The position numbers and the translations under genes were made by a program. The notes below the pieces were generated by a model. The model saw only the letters and a program-made list of their open reading frames with translations. It ran no database searches and was not told where the DNA came from. From Paenibacillus ottowii (lineage in GTDB: Bacteria > Bacillota > Bacilli > Paenibacillales > Paenibacillaceae): 64,000 nucleotides of DNA. The DNA lies in NCBI RefSeq assembly GCF_006874425.1, contig NZ_VIJZ01000003.1:1-64000 (forward strand), in the 5' to 3' direction. Positions 55,641-64,000 of this stretch are shown in pieces (the stretch's first letter is position 1; every line of letters begins with the position of its first letter).

Positions 55641-55674
55641 AATAAGTAAAAAAGTACCTAATCTTTTTTGTGGT

Positions 55675-57062
55675 TTAAGGAATCATCTGGTTTACATTAT
55701 GCTGTACTTCTTCAAGTAATTTTTCATATTCCTCCCGTTGTACGTTCGTAGAATGATCTTTATACTTTTCAAATAATAATGTAATAGACTTGATATAGTA
55801 GGCTTTATCATTCAGTTGAGAAGATGCTTTGAAGCTTTTCAACATAGCATCCATGGCTTTCAAATAAGCTCCATTATTGAAATAATAGCGACTAAGTTCA
55901 AGAAAAAAACGAGAATAGGTGATCAGATTATAATTCGTATGATAATAAGAAATATTGGTATTTAATTCTTTGAATTTATCAACTTTTTCAGCAAAGAGAA
56001 TTAAGATTTCATCTATTGGATAATTGTAGGCATTAGCTGACTCAACAATAGTCAATAACCCGTGTAATATCTCTTGTGGATTATTCCTAAGAAGCTCAAC
56101 ATAGGCTGGTAAACTTTCCATTTTCCCCATTAGAATTTCCAGACTTAACTTGTTTGCTTTCGCCCACATTTTAAACTTTTCTGCCTCTATCCTCCCTATA
56201 TCGTCCAGCCCTTCAAAACCAGTTAAATCTGCGTAATAAGGAATAAAATCCAGGGCCTTTTGATATGACCCTTGTTTCTCGTAGGCATTTCCTTTCAATA
56301 AAAAGGATTGACCATAATACACGATTAGACGCCTTTCTGTGTTTAGTGGCTTAACTTCACGACTCTTCAATTTTTCTCTGACCTGCTGTTGATAGATATT
56401 CGTAGCTAGTACTCTTAGTTCCTCAGCATACTGTATAACCGTCTCACAATCATCAAGTTGAAAATAGGCATTAGCCAATTTTAATAATGCATCTAATTGG
56501 TAATTATCGGGAAGGTTTCTTCGAAACGGAGCAAACTTTATAGCTGCTTGACGATTATTATCCAAGTCAGTATTCAGAGAGTTACAAAACAATCTGTATT
56601 GACTAATAGCCAACCGCTCAGCGTGGTAATATCTTTCGTTCTCTATTACACACTCGTAAAAAGGGACAGCTTCGTTTTCCTTCCCACCTTCATGCAGTTC
56701 TTCTGCAAACTCAAATACCGTCGACACATAGGACAAGTCCTCCGTTAGTCTCGACAATACCCTTTGAATACACTCCTTCCTCCCCAACTCTACACAACGC
56801 AATAAAAAAGGTTTGATCCGTTTCCAGTGCCCTTTCCCCTCGTGAAAGCATTCATCTATGTACAGCTCATACAGCCAGCCTTCTGGATATCCTAATGCCT
56901 TAGTAATCAAGTCCATCTGCCGAACGGAGATTGGCTTGGGTGGGTTACTGTTCAGCATGGTGCTAAATGTACCACGATTAATACCTGATATTTTACTAAT
57001 GTATATCCTCTTTGCTTTAGTTCGGTCTCTATCGTCGAGCGGATCGTAGGTGTATGTTCCAT
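55675..57062 (-). pseudogene. Peptide receptor 2 (AloR-like), frameshifted
   Basis: Starts ATG 57062 (after GGGGGATTGAA) with MEHTPTIRSTIETELKQRGY, nearly identical to receptor 3. It then lacks 10 nt (TAGCAGTTTC in receptor 3) at 56997/56998. The shifted frame ends at a TGA overlapping the internal ATG 56958. From that ATG 427 residues remain open: the end of the HTH region (LNSNPPKPISVRQMDLITKAL) and the whole TPR part. The full receptor is therefore broken, though restart at 56958 could still make a TPR protein without a complete HTH. No pro-peptide gene follows; the IS remnant occupies that place. Confidence 0.82.
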
Positions 57063-57357
57063 TTCAATCCCCCTCAATATAGTTGCAGATGTATCGTAAG
57101 TCATACTTAACATGTGTTTTCGGTCGTAAGAACTTCATTTCATTACAAAATAATTAAAATAGTGAAATATATGGTCTATAAAGTCATTTTATTTTATGAT
57201 GCCTTAGAAGGAAGCCTTTTTTTTACGAATTCCGTGATAATTGAAAGCTGAATGAGATACATCTGGAGAACGATTAAAAGCAAACTTCAAGTTTTTTTAT
57301 TTGAATGTCACAAATGCATATCTTTTTCAGTTATATAGGCAGAAGGGAGGGACGTTA

Positions 57358-57933
57358 ATGGAAAAACTAAATACAGATACTCAAAACGCAGATATCAATC
57401 TTGTCATAGAGCAGGTCCAAGCAGGCGACAAGCAAGCATACACACATATCATACGGCGCTATCAACAACAGATCTTTTTATACTGCTACTATTTACTTAA
57501 AAATCGGGAAGAAGCGGAAGATGCTGCTCAAGAAATATTCATTAGAGGGCTAGAACATATACATCATTTTGTACCTACCGTCTCTTTTTCAGCTTGGCTT
57601 TATAAAATCGCTCAAAACCACTGTACTGACTTATTAAAAAGAAAGGCTAGAACATTCAAATCCTTCATTCAGTACAAACTGAACCTAAAGCAACAGCCAA
57701 TATACGAATATACAAATTTAATCCACGAGTTACTGGATCAGCTAACATTAAAAGATCGCCAGATTTTATTATTACGTTCGCTTGAGGATTACAACTACGA
57801 AGAGATTGCTACAATTATGGGGCTAAAATCGTCCACGATCCGAAAAAGATATGAGCGACTCCGTAAAAAGCTAATCAACTACAATGAAAAGGGAGGAAAA
57901 CAAATTGAGCACTCATTTAAACCCGGAAGATAA
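57358..57933 (+). CDS. ECF-family RNA polymerase sigma factor
   Basis: A 191-aa sigma-70 family protein. Region 2 lies at residues 25-90 (YTHIIRRYQQQIFLYCYYLLKN, EDAAQEIFIRGLEH, SAWLYKIAQNHCTDLLKRK) and region 4 at 125-180 (LTLKDRQILLLRSLEDYNYEEIATIMGLKSSTIRKRYERLRKKL). It directs RNA polymerase to a small regulon, probably in response to envelope or extracellular stress. The ATG at 57358 has GGGAGG 7 nt upstream; earlier in-frame codons lack one. It overlaps the next gene, its likely anti-sigma factor, by 29 nt. Confidence 0.9.
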   Translation: MEKLNTDTQNADINLVIEQVQAGDKQAYTHIIRRYQQQIFLYCYYLLKNREEAEDAAQEIFIRGLEHIHHFVPTVSFSAWLYKIAQNHCTDLLKRKARTFKSFIQYKLNLKQQPIYEYTNLIHELLDQLTLKDRQILLLRSLEDYNYEEIATIMGLKSSTIRKRYERLRKKLINYNEKGGKQIEHSFKPGR

Positions 57934-59047
57934 AGAAATTGAGCACTTACAAAAGCTTATTCGGAACACCCCTTTCCAAGTGGATTTAATTGATAGAACT
58001 ATGGAACGCTATAATACAATGAAAACAAGACACTATAAACGCTCTAACTCCCGTTCGAAAAGGGTTCGCAATACCTTTCTCGGAACCTCCGCTGCACTTG
58101 TAGTAGCGTTTGCACTTGTCGTTAGTACTGGATTTATTTCACCAACAATGGCTGCTTCCTTGAAACAAATCCCAGGTATTGATTCTATATTCCAGCTTGC
58201 TGGTGATCTTGGTTTACAAACAGCAGACGAAAAAGGGCTAGTATCAAAGCCAAATCTTAGTGATACTCACGATGGACTGACTCTCAGCGTACCAGAGGTC
58301 ATGTTTGATGGAACACGTGTATCCATTGCCTTAGAACGACAAACCACTGACAAAAGATTTTTAAACACTGAATTACCCTTATTACTTGATGACTTAATAT
58401 TTTTTATTAATGGAAAAGAAATCAACTCTTCTTATGCGCCTGCAAACACTACTAACTCTATTGACCCATATATGATACCTGGAAAAAATAAAAACTCAAC
58501 AATTATACAGTTTTCAGATTTACGCAACCAAGGGGGCAAATCTTTCCCAGATAAGTTTGATTTATCAATTTCTATGCCTGTCTCTGGTATCAAGCAGCCC
58601 TTCAAAATAGAAATTCCAGTGGAAAAAAACACAAAAAATAACCTGACTTTTACGCCATCTCTTAAACGAAAGTACCAAAACATCGACTATACTCTGGAAA
58701 AGATTGAGCTCACGCCGATTACAACCAGCATCACAACTCGCATAAAGCTACCTGACAATTTAAAAATTTCTTCGTCACTTCCTTTTTTGAGTTATGAAAT
58801 TTATGATGACAAAGGAAAGCAACTAAATTTTATAAGCAACAACGGTTGGAGTGCTACGGATGGAAACGTTCTGATAAATGATTCACGTTTTGAACCTTTC
58901 ACCTCTCCCCCCAAAGCAATTACTATAAAGGTCTACAAAAATATCTTTAACAAGGATGATAAGAGTAAATTTGAACTAGACAAAGATGGAAATCCGAAAA
59001 TTGAGTATTTCCCTGATCTGGAGATTACTTACCCAATTAATCCATAA
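57905..59047 (+). CDS. Membrane anti-sigma factor-like protein (DUF4179 type)
   Basis: A 380-aa protein with a cytoplasmic N-terminal segment of about 60 residues, one membrane helix near 62-84 (LGTSAALVVAFALVVSTGFI) and an extracytoplasmic beta-rich domain typical of DUF4179/DUF5643 proteins encoded with ECF sigma factors. It probably holds the sigma factor at the membrane until an outside signal releases it. The likely start is TTG 57905, 8 nt after GGGAGG; an ATG at 57884 would include the ribosome site. Its 29-nt overlap with the sigma gene supports joint translation. Confidence 0.82.
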   Translation: MSTHLNPEDKEIEHLQKLIRNTPFQVDLIDRTMERYNTMKTRHYKRSNSRSKRVRNTFLGTSAALVVAFALVVSTGFISPTMAASLKQIPGIDSIFQLAGDLGLQTADEKGLVSKPNLSDTHDGLTLSVPEVMFDGTRVSIALERQTTDKRFLNTELPLLLDDLIFFINGKEINSSYAPANTTNSIDPYMIPGKNKNSTIIQFSDLRNQGGKSFPDKFDLSISMPVSGIKQPFKIEIPVEKNTKNNLTFTPSLKRKYQNIDYTLEKIELTPITTSITTRIKLPDNLKISSSLPFLSYEIYDDKGKQLNFISNNGWSATDGNVLINDSRFEPFTSPPKAITIKVYKNIFNKDDKSKFELDKDGNPKIEYFPDLEITYPINP

Positions 59048-59057
59048 AAATAAGTAA

Positions 59058-59091
59058 GTGAAGGAAGTGAAGCGTACTTCACCTCCTTCAC
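59058..59091. terminator. Hairpin between convergent genes
   Basis: GTGAAGGA-GTGAAG and CTTCAC-TCCTTCAC form a near-perfect stem between the anti-sigma gene and the convergent small secreted protein gene. The T-run is weak, so it may be an inefficient bidirectional terminator. Confidence 0.6.
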
Positions 59092-59103
59092 TGCATATAA
59101 ATA

Positions 59104-59466
59104 CTATCTTTCAACCTTAAAAGTATAAACTCCAAGTTTGTCTCCATTAGATTTAAAGGCTTCAACCTGAGCTGAACCATAGCCAATCATCTTAGCCTTA
59201 TTTCCATGAAGTTCGACAACATCACTTCCATACAAAATCATCCAGTTAGAACCATCCATTTTATACGTGCTACCTATGCCTAATTTAAGTGGGGGAGTAT
59301 CTTGCTTTGTAATAGGTGCCTTTTCTCCGTTAGCAGGACTAAAGGTTACGGTTACTGTGGCTGGAGCTCCAACAGATATTGTTGAACTTCCTGGTGAAGC
59401 CGAGGCTACTCCCCCTAAAGATAAAGCTAACGCGGAAATTGATAGTGCTAAGATCGCTCTTTTCAT
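59104..59466 (-). CDS. Small secreted protein, Ig-like
   Basis: A 120-aa exported protein with a clear signal peptide (MKRAILALSISALALSLGGV, cut after ASA near residue 24). The mature part is beta-rich (TISVGAPATVTVTFSPANGEK, LGIGSTYKMDGSNW, GYGSAQVEAFKSNGDKLGVY) and resembles a bacterial Ig-like domain, but no family is certain. AGGAG precedes the ATG. It follows receptor 3 on the same strand, separated by a short terminator and 200 bp; regulation by that receptor is possible but unproven. Confidence 0.65.
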   Translation of the reverse strand: MKRAILALSISALALSLGGVASASPGSSTISVGAPATVTVTFSPANGEKAPITKQDTPPLKLGIGSTYKMDGSNWMILYGSDVVELHGNKAKMIGYGSAQVEAFKSNGDKLGVYTFKVER

Positions 59467-59664
59467 TTGTCATTTCTCCTCTTTAAGTATTTTTACTGAT
59501 TAAACATTAGACTTCCAAGCAATTGTAGACAGTAGACATTATCAAAATACGAGTTATTTCATTTTTTTCATCTCCTTCCTTCTAATTAATTCCATTCTAA
59601 TTCTTGATGTGTTACAAAAAGAATAGAAATAAACATATCATTTCATTTTTTACAAAATAATCAA

Positions 59665-59690
59665 TAAAAGACCAATCTCGAAGATTAGTC
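59665..59690 (-). terminator. Terminator directly after receptor 3
   Basis: On the minus strand GACTAATCT-tcg-AGATTGGTC (one wobble pair) is followed by TTTTATT. It begins at the last base of the receptor 3 stop codon, leaving no room for an overlapping peptide gene. Confidence 0.65.
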
Positions 59691-60988
59691 TAATCTGATT
59701 GCATATGATCTTGAAGAGTCTCAATCGAAATTGGAGGCTTAAACCAATTTCTCTGCTGGGATAATGAAAGATAACTGAGTGTATCTCCTTGTCCTTTTAA
59801 TATTCTTCCACGTCTGTAATGGTAAATGGCAAGCTGATACATGTAACAATAATAATAGGTCAATTGTTTAACATCATTAGATTCCTGTAAGCTCTTTATT
59901 TGCTCAGAATACTTATCAATAATATAGTCTACATCAAAATCATATTTATTAGCGGTCTCAAGTATAGTTACAAGTCCAGAATTTATTTCTTCAGGGTGAT
60001 TTTCAAGGAAAGTTATATACGCCGGAAGTATATCTCTCTTGCCTAAGAGTAAATCTAGAGTGTAAGAGTTGGCTTTAGCCCACACACGGAATTGCTCCAC
60101 ATCTGCTTCGCCTTCTGAATCAAGTCCTTTAAACCAACTTAGATCTGCATAGCCTTCAAGTTCTGCCCTCGCCTCCTTAATGAGTCCCTTCTTTTGCAAC
60201 GCTGTTGAAACAGAAAGGAAGCCGTATCCATAGTAAAATACCAAATGTCTCTCTGCACGCAACCATGTAATTGTTCTTCTGCTTTCCTTTCTTATTTGCT
60301 GATTCCTATAGATTACATAAGCTAGATTCTTTAGTTCATGGCCGTATTTTTCTACCTCATCCCATTTATGTAAATAAAAATATATATTTGTGATTTTATG
60401 AATCGCCTCCAACTGATAACGCTCAGGAAGCAAATTACGATAAGGTATAAATTCCAATACTAATTCAAGGCTCTTTTCCAAATCAGACATTGTAGATGCT
60501 TTAAACCTTTTGTATTGGCTTATAGCCAACCGCTCCGAATAACGATATTTTTCATTTTCGATCACACACTCGTAAAAAGGGATAGATTCTTTTTCTTTGC
60601 CTGCTACGTGTAGTTCTTCTGCAAGCTCAAATATCGTCTGCACATAGGATAAGTCCTCAGTCAGTCTCCACAATACCTTTTGAATACAGTCTTCTCTCCC
60701 TAACTCTACACAACGTAATAAAAAAGGTTTAATACGCTTCCAATGCCCTTTTCCTTGGTAAAAGCATTCATCTATGTACAGCTCATACAGCCAACCCTCA
60801 GGATATCCTAATGCCTTGGTAATCAGATCCATCTGCCGAACCGAGATAGGCTTAGGTGGGTTACTATTTAGCATGGTACTGAATGTTCCACGGTTTATCC
60901 CAGAGATTTTACTGAAACTGCTAAATGTATAGCCTCTCTGCTTTAGTTCGGTCTCTATTTTCGAGCGGATCGTAGGTGAATATCTCAT
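59690..60988 (-). CDS. RRNPP/AimR-like peptide receptor 3 (AloR-like)
   Basis: A 432-aa paralogue of receptor 1, intact. HTH region: TIRSKIETELKQRGYTFSSF, SKISGINRGTFSTMLNSN, PKPISVRQMDLITKAL. The rest is TPR-like (IPFYECVIENEKYRYSERLAISQYKRF; ERHLVFYYGYGFLSVSTALQKKGLIKEARAEL). GAGGAGGATTG precedes the ATG, a leader nearly the same as that of receptor 2. No signal-peptide gene follows: a terminator abuts the stop codon, and the only nearby candidate (59554-59571) is a five-codon frame. It may respond to a peptide encoded elsewhere or act alone. Confidence 0.78.
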   Translation of the reverse strand: MRYSPTIRSKIETELKQRGYTFSSFSKISGINRGTFSTMLNSNPPKPISVRQMDLITKALGYPEGWLYELYIDECFYQGKGHWKRIKPFLLRCVELGREDCIQKVLWRLTEDLSYVQTIFELAEELHVAGKEKESIPFYECVIENEKYRYSERLAISQYKRFKASTMSDLEKSLELVLEFIPYRNLLPERYQLEAIHKITNIYFYLHKWDEVEKYGHELKNLAYVIYRNQQIRKESRRTITWLRAERHLVFYYGYGFLSVSTALQKKGLIKEARAELEGYADLSWFKGLDSEGEADVEQFRVWAKANSYTLDLLLGKRDILPAYITFLENHPEEINSGLVTILETANKYDFDVDYIIDKYSEQIKSLQESNDVKQLTYYYCYMYQLAIYHYRRGRILKGQGDTLSYLSLSQQRNWFKPPISIETLQDHMQSD

Positions 60989-61136
60989 TCCAATCCTCCT
61001 CTTAACTAAAAATATATATTATTCGTCTTTTCTAACATTATGAGGTAATTTTAGCTCGTGATTTCTTTAACCTGAATATAATAATCAAACATACTTATCC
61101 TTCATCATCCATTTTAAAGTTATAGAGGTTCTGTAC

Positions 61137-61173
61137 AAAAAAAGAGCAGATAGGATACAAATCCCCTGCTCTT
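61137..61173 (-). terminator. Terminator of the glucanase/mannanase gene
   Basis: AAGAGCAG and CTGCTCTT pair around an imperfect inner stem, followed by TTTTTTT on the minus strand, about 100 nt after the stop codon. Confidence 0.85.
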
Positions 61174-61272
61174 ATCAGCAATGTTATTTATATAAGTTTA
61201 AACTGGAAGAGTTCCCCATCGGCGCAAAAAAATTGGTTGATTGCACATGTTGTCGCATATCGAACATTTGTC

Positions 61273-64000
61273 TTAATTAGCTGTCGGTTCGGTTCCCCAC
61301 ACAAGCACGCCGTTATGATACAAGGTAGCTTTCGCATGGTCGGCATATGAGGTTTGCGTACCTTTATACGAATAATCATCACTTTCGTTGTAGTTTGACC
61401 AGTCTGTTTTATGAATACGGGTTTGAATTTCGCCCGTGCTTCCTCCAGGAGCTAACACGCCTGCATCCGAGTTAAAGCTGACTTCCAAATAATAATCGGC
61501 ACCAGTTGCAGCTTTCTCCATTTTAACCAGCTTACCATTCAACTTCGAGCAGCCCAGCATCGCATAGTCGCAGTTGAATGTCTGCTCACGGTCACCGTCA
61601 ACCGTGTAGTAGTAGCGAATTTTCAACTCGTTGAGCGGTATGGAGGTTGTGCCTTGGTTTACAATTTGGAAGTGCGGATTCAGATGATTGTCGTTCACCT
61701 TGGTATCCGCTGTGCGATACTGGAGCAGCAGTCCCGTTGTCGGCTGCTGTGTATCCGCTTTTGGCGCTGCGCTAGCGGTATTCGACAGCGTCTGGCCCGC
61801 ATCGTTCTTCGCTACGACTTGGTAGTAGTACGTCGTGTCCGCCGTTACGGCTGTGTCGGTGTAGCTGCTGCCGTATACATCGCTCGCCACAGTGGCGAAC
61901 GCGCCGTTTTCAGCCGTCGAACGCTTCACTTCATAGCTTTTTGCATTCGCAGATGCTGTCCAGCTTAGCGATACTTTTGCCTTTTCGCCCGCGGCGTTTA
62001 GCGTGAAGCTGCCTGGTACGGACGGCTGCTCGGTGATGCCATACGTTTTTAAGTTCGTTGGAAGCTCATCCAGCGTAATGACGTTCGGATGATTATACAC
62101 TTTTTTCAGATGCTCAAGACTGTTTTGTTTGCCGTCTCTCAGAAAATCCCCATACCATGTAGCAAACCAGCTCCAATGGGCTTGATACGCCTTCATCAGA
62201 TCAGGGTCCGGAATCGGTCCATTTTCGCTCATGGCAACTAGCTTTTTGTCCTTGCCCAGTGCAACAAGGTCTTCGTATTTTGCAATTTGCGGGCTGTAAT
62301 CCCCTGCTTGCGGATAAGAGTCAAAGCTCAAAATATCCACAACCTCATCTCCCGGATACCAGTCCAGAGCAACAGAATTCCATACCCATATCAGATTGTT
62401 CAATTTGTGCACATTCGTCAAACGATCATGCATCAAAATATACAATTTTATAACAGGCTCAGGACCTTTGGCGCCCCACCAAAACCATTTGCCTTCCGCT
62501 TCGTGCAAAGGACGGAACAGGACAGGAACCTTCGCATCCTGGAGCTTCTTCAATTGCGCTGCAATCACATCGATGTCGCGAATAAGCAATTTATAATCCT
62601 CGGACTCCGGATGATTCATCGCATATTCTACATCGAATGTGGTCGAATCAGCATAAAAGCCTCTCCACCATTCTTTTCCCTGCGTATCGATCAGGCCTTT
62701 TGGCGCGTTCCAGTGCCATGCAAAGGTAACGATGCCTCCTTGCTTATCCCATGCAATCGCCTTTTCCGCCTCAGTGGAACTAAGACCGTGTTCCGCTCTG
62801 CTTGGCGAATAATCGATCAGGTCAAGCGCTGCAATCGCCGGCTTTTTACCTACATTGGCTTGAAGCCAGTCAATCTCGTTCATTTCCTCTTGTCCAGAGA
62901 GCATATTCTTCCCGTATTGATCAACCAGATAGTTCATCAATGCTTTGGCTTCTACGGTCGCATTCGGATCGGTGAGTGTTTTGGTTACCGCATGCGGTGG
63001 GCGATCAGCAGCAGGCTCCAGCCTGACGTAGTCGATATCGTACCAGCCCCAGCCTGTTTCAAAACCGATTGTATTCGCGCCTGCATTTAATAGAACCTTG
63101 CCTCCGGAAGTTTCTTTGAAATCTGCTGTTTTCTCCAGCAACAGTTCGCCAAACGCTTTGCCGTTTAAGGAGAAATTCGTACGTTTGTCATCATGAGGAG
63201 AACGATAGCCGATTGTAAGATTGTACAAACCTGCCGTTGGAGCCTGAATCGTCATCGTCAGAGAATCTCCTGCATTGTGGAAATTCGTTACATAACCAGT
63301 GCCAGAGTAGCCGGTTCCGCTGGATTCCACAATGGTTCCCTTCAGTATGCCGTCTTCGGCTTCATAGCGAACTGGACCGTTTACAGGCGTATTCGGAACC
63401 GCTTTCAAAACATGGGATTCGCTCGTTCCCTTATTTGTTTTGGCAGTTACTTTGTAATAGTATGGAGTGCCGTTCGTTAGGTTAGTATCCGTATAAGACG
63501 TTTCATTCAAATTGGATGCTACAGCAGTAAAAGGACCGTTTTCATCCGCTGCTCGCTGTACACTGTAGCCCACAACTTCGCTGGAAGCGTCCCAAGACAA
63601 ATGGACTTTCCCATCGCCAGCCTCTGCCTTCAGCTTAAAGCTATCAGGATTTTCCACTGGTGGCACAGACGTATCTTTGCCAGCAGTCAGCACAATATGA
63701 TAAGCCGTCAAAGGCGGTACGGTATAAGTAAAACGGTTGCCTGAAATTTGTGTAATCGGTTCTGCTTCTTTAATTTGTGGGCTATTTTTATCGAAGCCCC
63801 ATACTTTACCGGAGCCGTAAGTCGTCTCGCCAGAAAGATCAAATTGGGCGTCGAATGCGCTGTCCATGCTTTTGTTCATGACCACGAGGTGCAGTTCCTT
63901 GTCGGATGCATTCGCTATGGAAGCATGCACGGAGCTGTTAACAATATCCGACGTTTGCGCACTAACACTCGTATCACCGAAAGTAGCGTTTTTTCCGTCA
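61273..64000 (-). CDS. Multidomain GH44-GH26 glucanase/mannanase, C-terminal part (Cel44C-Man26A-like)
   Basis: Open to the right edge, so the N-terminus is missing. Counting from the GTG at 63930: residues 1-86 are the C-terminal beta domain of a GH44 endoglucanase; 95-185 a fibronectin III domain; 188-308 a CBM35-like module (RYEAEDGILKGTI, AGDSLTMTI); about 315-640 a GH26 beta-mannanase with acid/base Glu in RPLHEAEGKWFWW (near 475) and nucleophile Glu in AMSENGP (near 567); 645-730 a second fibronectin III domain; 735-885 a CBM3 cellulose-binding module. This order matches Cel44C-Man26A of P. polymyxa, a secreted enzyme cleaving beta-glucans and mannans. A terminator follows. Confidence 0.93.
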   Translation of the reverse strand, partial: DGKNATFGDTSVSAQTSDIVNSSVHASIANASDKELHLVVMNKSMDSAFDAQFDLSGETTYGSGKVWGFDKNSPQIKEAEPITQISGNRFTYTVPPLTAYHIVLTAGKDTSVPPVENPDSFKLKAEAGDGKVHLSWDASSEVVGYSVQRAADENGPFTAVASNLNETSYTDTNLTNGTPYYYKVTAKTNKGTSESHVLKAVPNTPVNGPVRYEAEDGILKGTIVESSGTGYSGTGYVTNFHNAGDSLTMTIQAPTAGLYNLTIGYRSPHDDKRTNFSLNGKAFGELLLEKTADFKETSGGKVLLNAGANTIGFETGWGWYDIDYVRLEPAADRPPHAVTKTLTDPNATVEAKALMNYLVDQYGKNMLSGQEEMNEIDWLQANVGKKPAIAALDLIDYSPSRAEHGLSSTEAEKAIAWDKQGGIVTFAWHWNAPKGLIDTQGKEWWRGFYADSTTFDVEYAMNHPESEDYKLLIRDIDVIAAQLKKLQDAKVPVLFRPLHEAEGKWFWWGAKGPEPVIKLYILMHDRLTNVHKLNNLIWVWNSVALDWYPGDEVVDILSFDSYPQAGDYSPQIAKYEDLVALGKDKKLVAMSENGPIPDPDLMKAYQAHWSWFATWYGDFLRDGKQNSLEHLKKVYNHPNVITLDELPTNLKTYGITEQPSVPGSFTLNAAGEKAKVSLSWTASANAKSYEVKRSTAENGAFATVASDVYGSSYTDTAVTADTTYYYQVVAKNDAGQTLSNTASAAPKADTQQPTTGLLLQYRTADTKVNDNHLNPHFQIVNQGTTSIPLNELKIRYYYTVDGDREQTFNCDYAMLGCSKLNGKLVKMEKAATGADYYLEVSFNSDAGVLAPGGSTGEIQTRIHKTDWSNYNESDDYSYKGTQTSYADHAKATLYHNGVLVWGTEPTAN

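Noticed and set aside
59104..59466. Small secreted protein as the signal peptide of receptor 3
   Set aside because: It is too long (120 aa), folds as an Ig-like domain and is separated from the receptor by a terminator and about 200 bp.
62287..63090. 267-codon open frame opposite the GH26 domain
   Set aside because: It lies antisense to a clear catalytic domain, with Arg/Ile/Cys-rich composition and no ribosome site.

Overview
The window is from a low-GC, spore-forming Firmicute, most likely the Paenibacillus polymyxa group. The evidence is a Bacillales-type 16S 5' end, the pcrB-pcrA-ligA gene order, a Spo0E-type phosphatase, a GH44-GH26-CBM3 enzyme resembling P. polymyxa Cel44C-Man26A, and several AimR-like (AloR-type) peptide receptors. 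All names come from reading motifs; no database search was run.

Layout. 1-600: 5' end of a 16S gene leaving the window leftwards, with two tandem promoters. 0.6-5.8 kb: pcrB-pcrA-ligA. 5.9-6.8 kb: an exported GDPD-like protein. 6.9-32.5 kb: a large surface-glycan locus. It holds a polyprenyl-phosphate sugar transferase, rhamnose precursor genes (rfbA, rfbC, rfbB, rfbD), several glycosyltransferases, TagD, an AsnB-like amidotransferase, a giant protein joining a TagB/TagF-like domain to two GT2 domains, a Wzm/Wzt exporter, a WaaL/Wzy-type ligase with a TPR tail, galU and a GtrB/GtrA pair. Together these suggest a rhamnose- and probably glycerol-phosphate-containing cell-wall or S-layer glycan made in the cytoplasm, exported by an ABC transporter and then ligated. 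Two accessory elements sit inside it: a small TxpA-like type I toxin with an antisense RNA (9.36-9.6 kb), and an intact IS5-family element (16468-17296) that has split an acyltransferase gene after its eighth codon.

32.6-50.5 kb is mostly conserved chromosome: an RlhA-like U32 protein, a GNAT acetyltransferase preceded by a large imperfect palindrome, two secreted stalk-domain proteins (one an HtrA protease), a ferredoxin nitrite/sulfite reductase, a secreted protein, uvrB-uvrA, motAB and a Spo0E-like gene.

50.6-61 kb is the most unusual part: three paralogous HTH-TPR receptors of the RRNPP/AimR type in one orientation. The first has an overlapping 48-codon exported pro-peptide gene ending in a duplicated GHGNG motif, so it looks like a complete signal-receptor pair. 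The second is broken by a 10-nt deletion in its HTH and has lost any peptide gene next to an IS remnant. The third is intact but has no recognisable peptide gene. Two decayed left ends of the same IS, facing each other, bracket two secreted-protein genes like a ghost composite transposon; one of them truncates an XRE-type regulator. An ECF sigma/anti-sigma pair and a small secreted protein lie between receptors two and three. 61.3-64 kb is the C-terminal two thirds of the multidomain glucanase/mannanase, running off the right edge.
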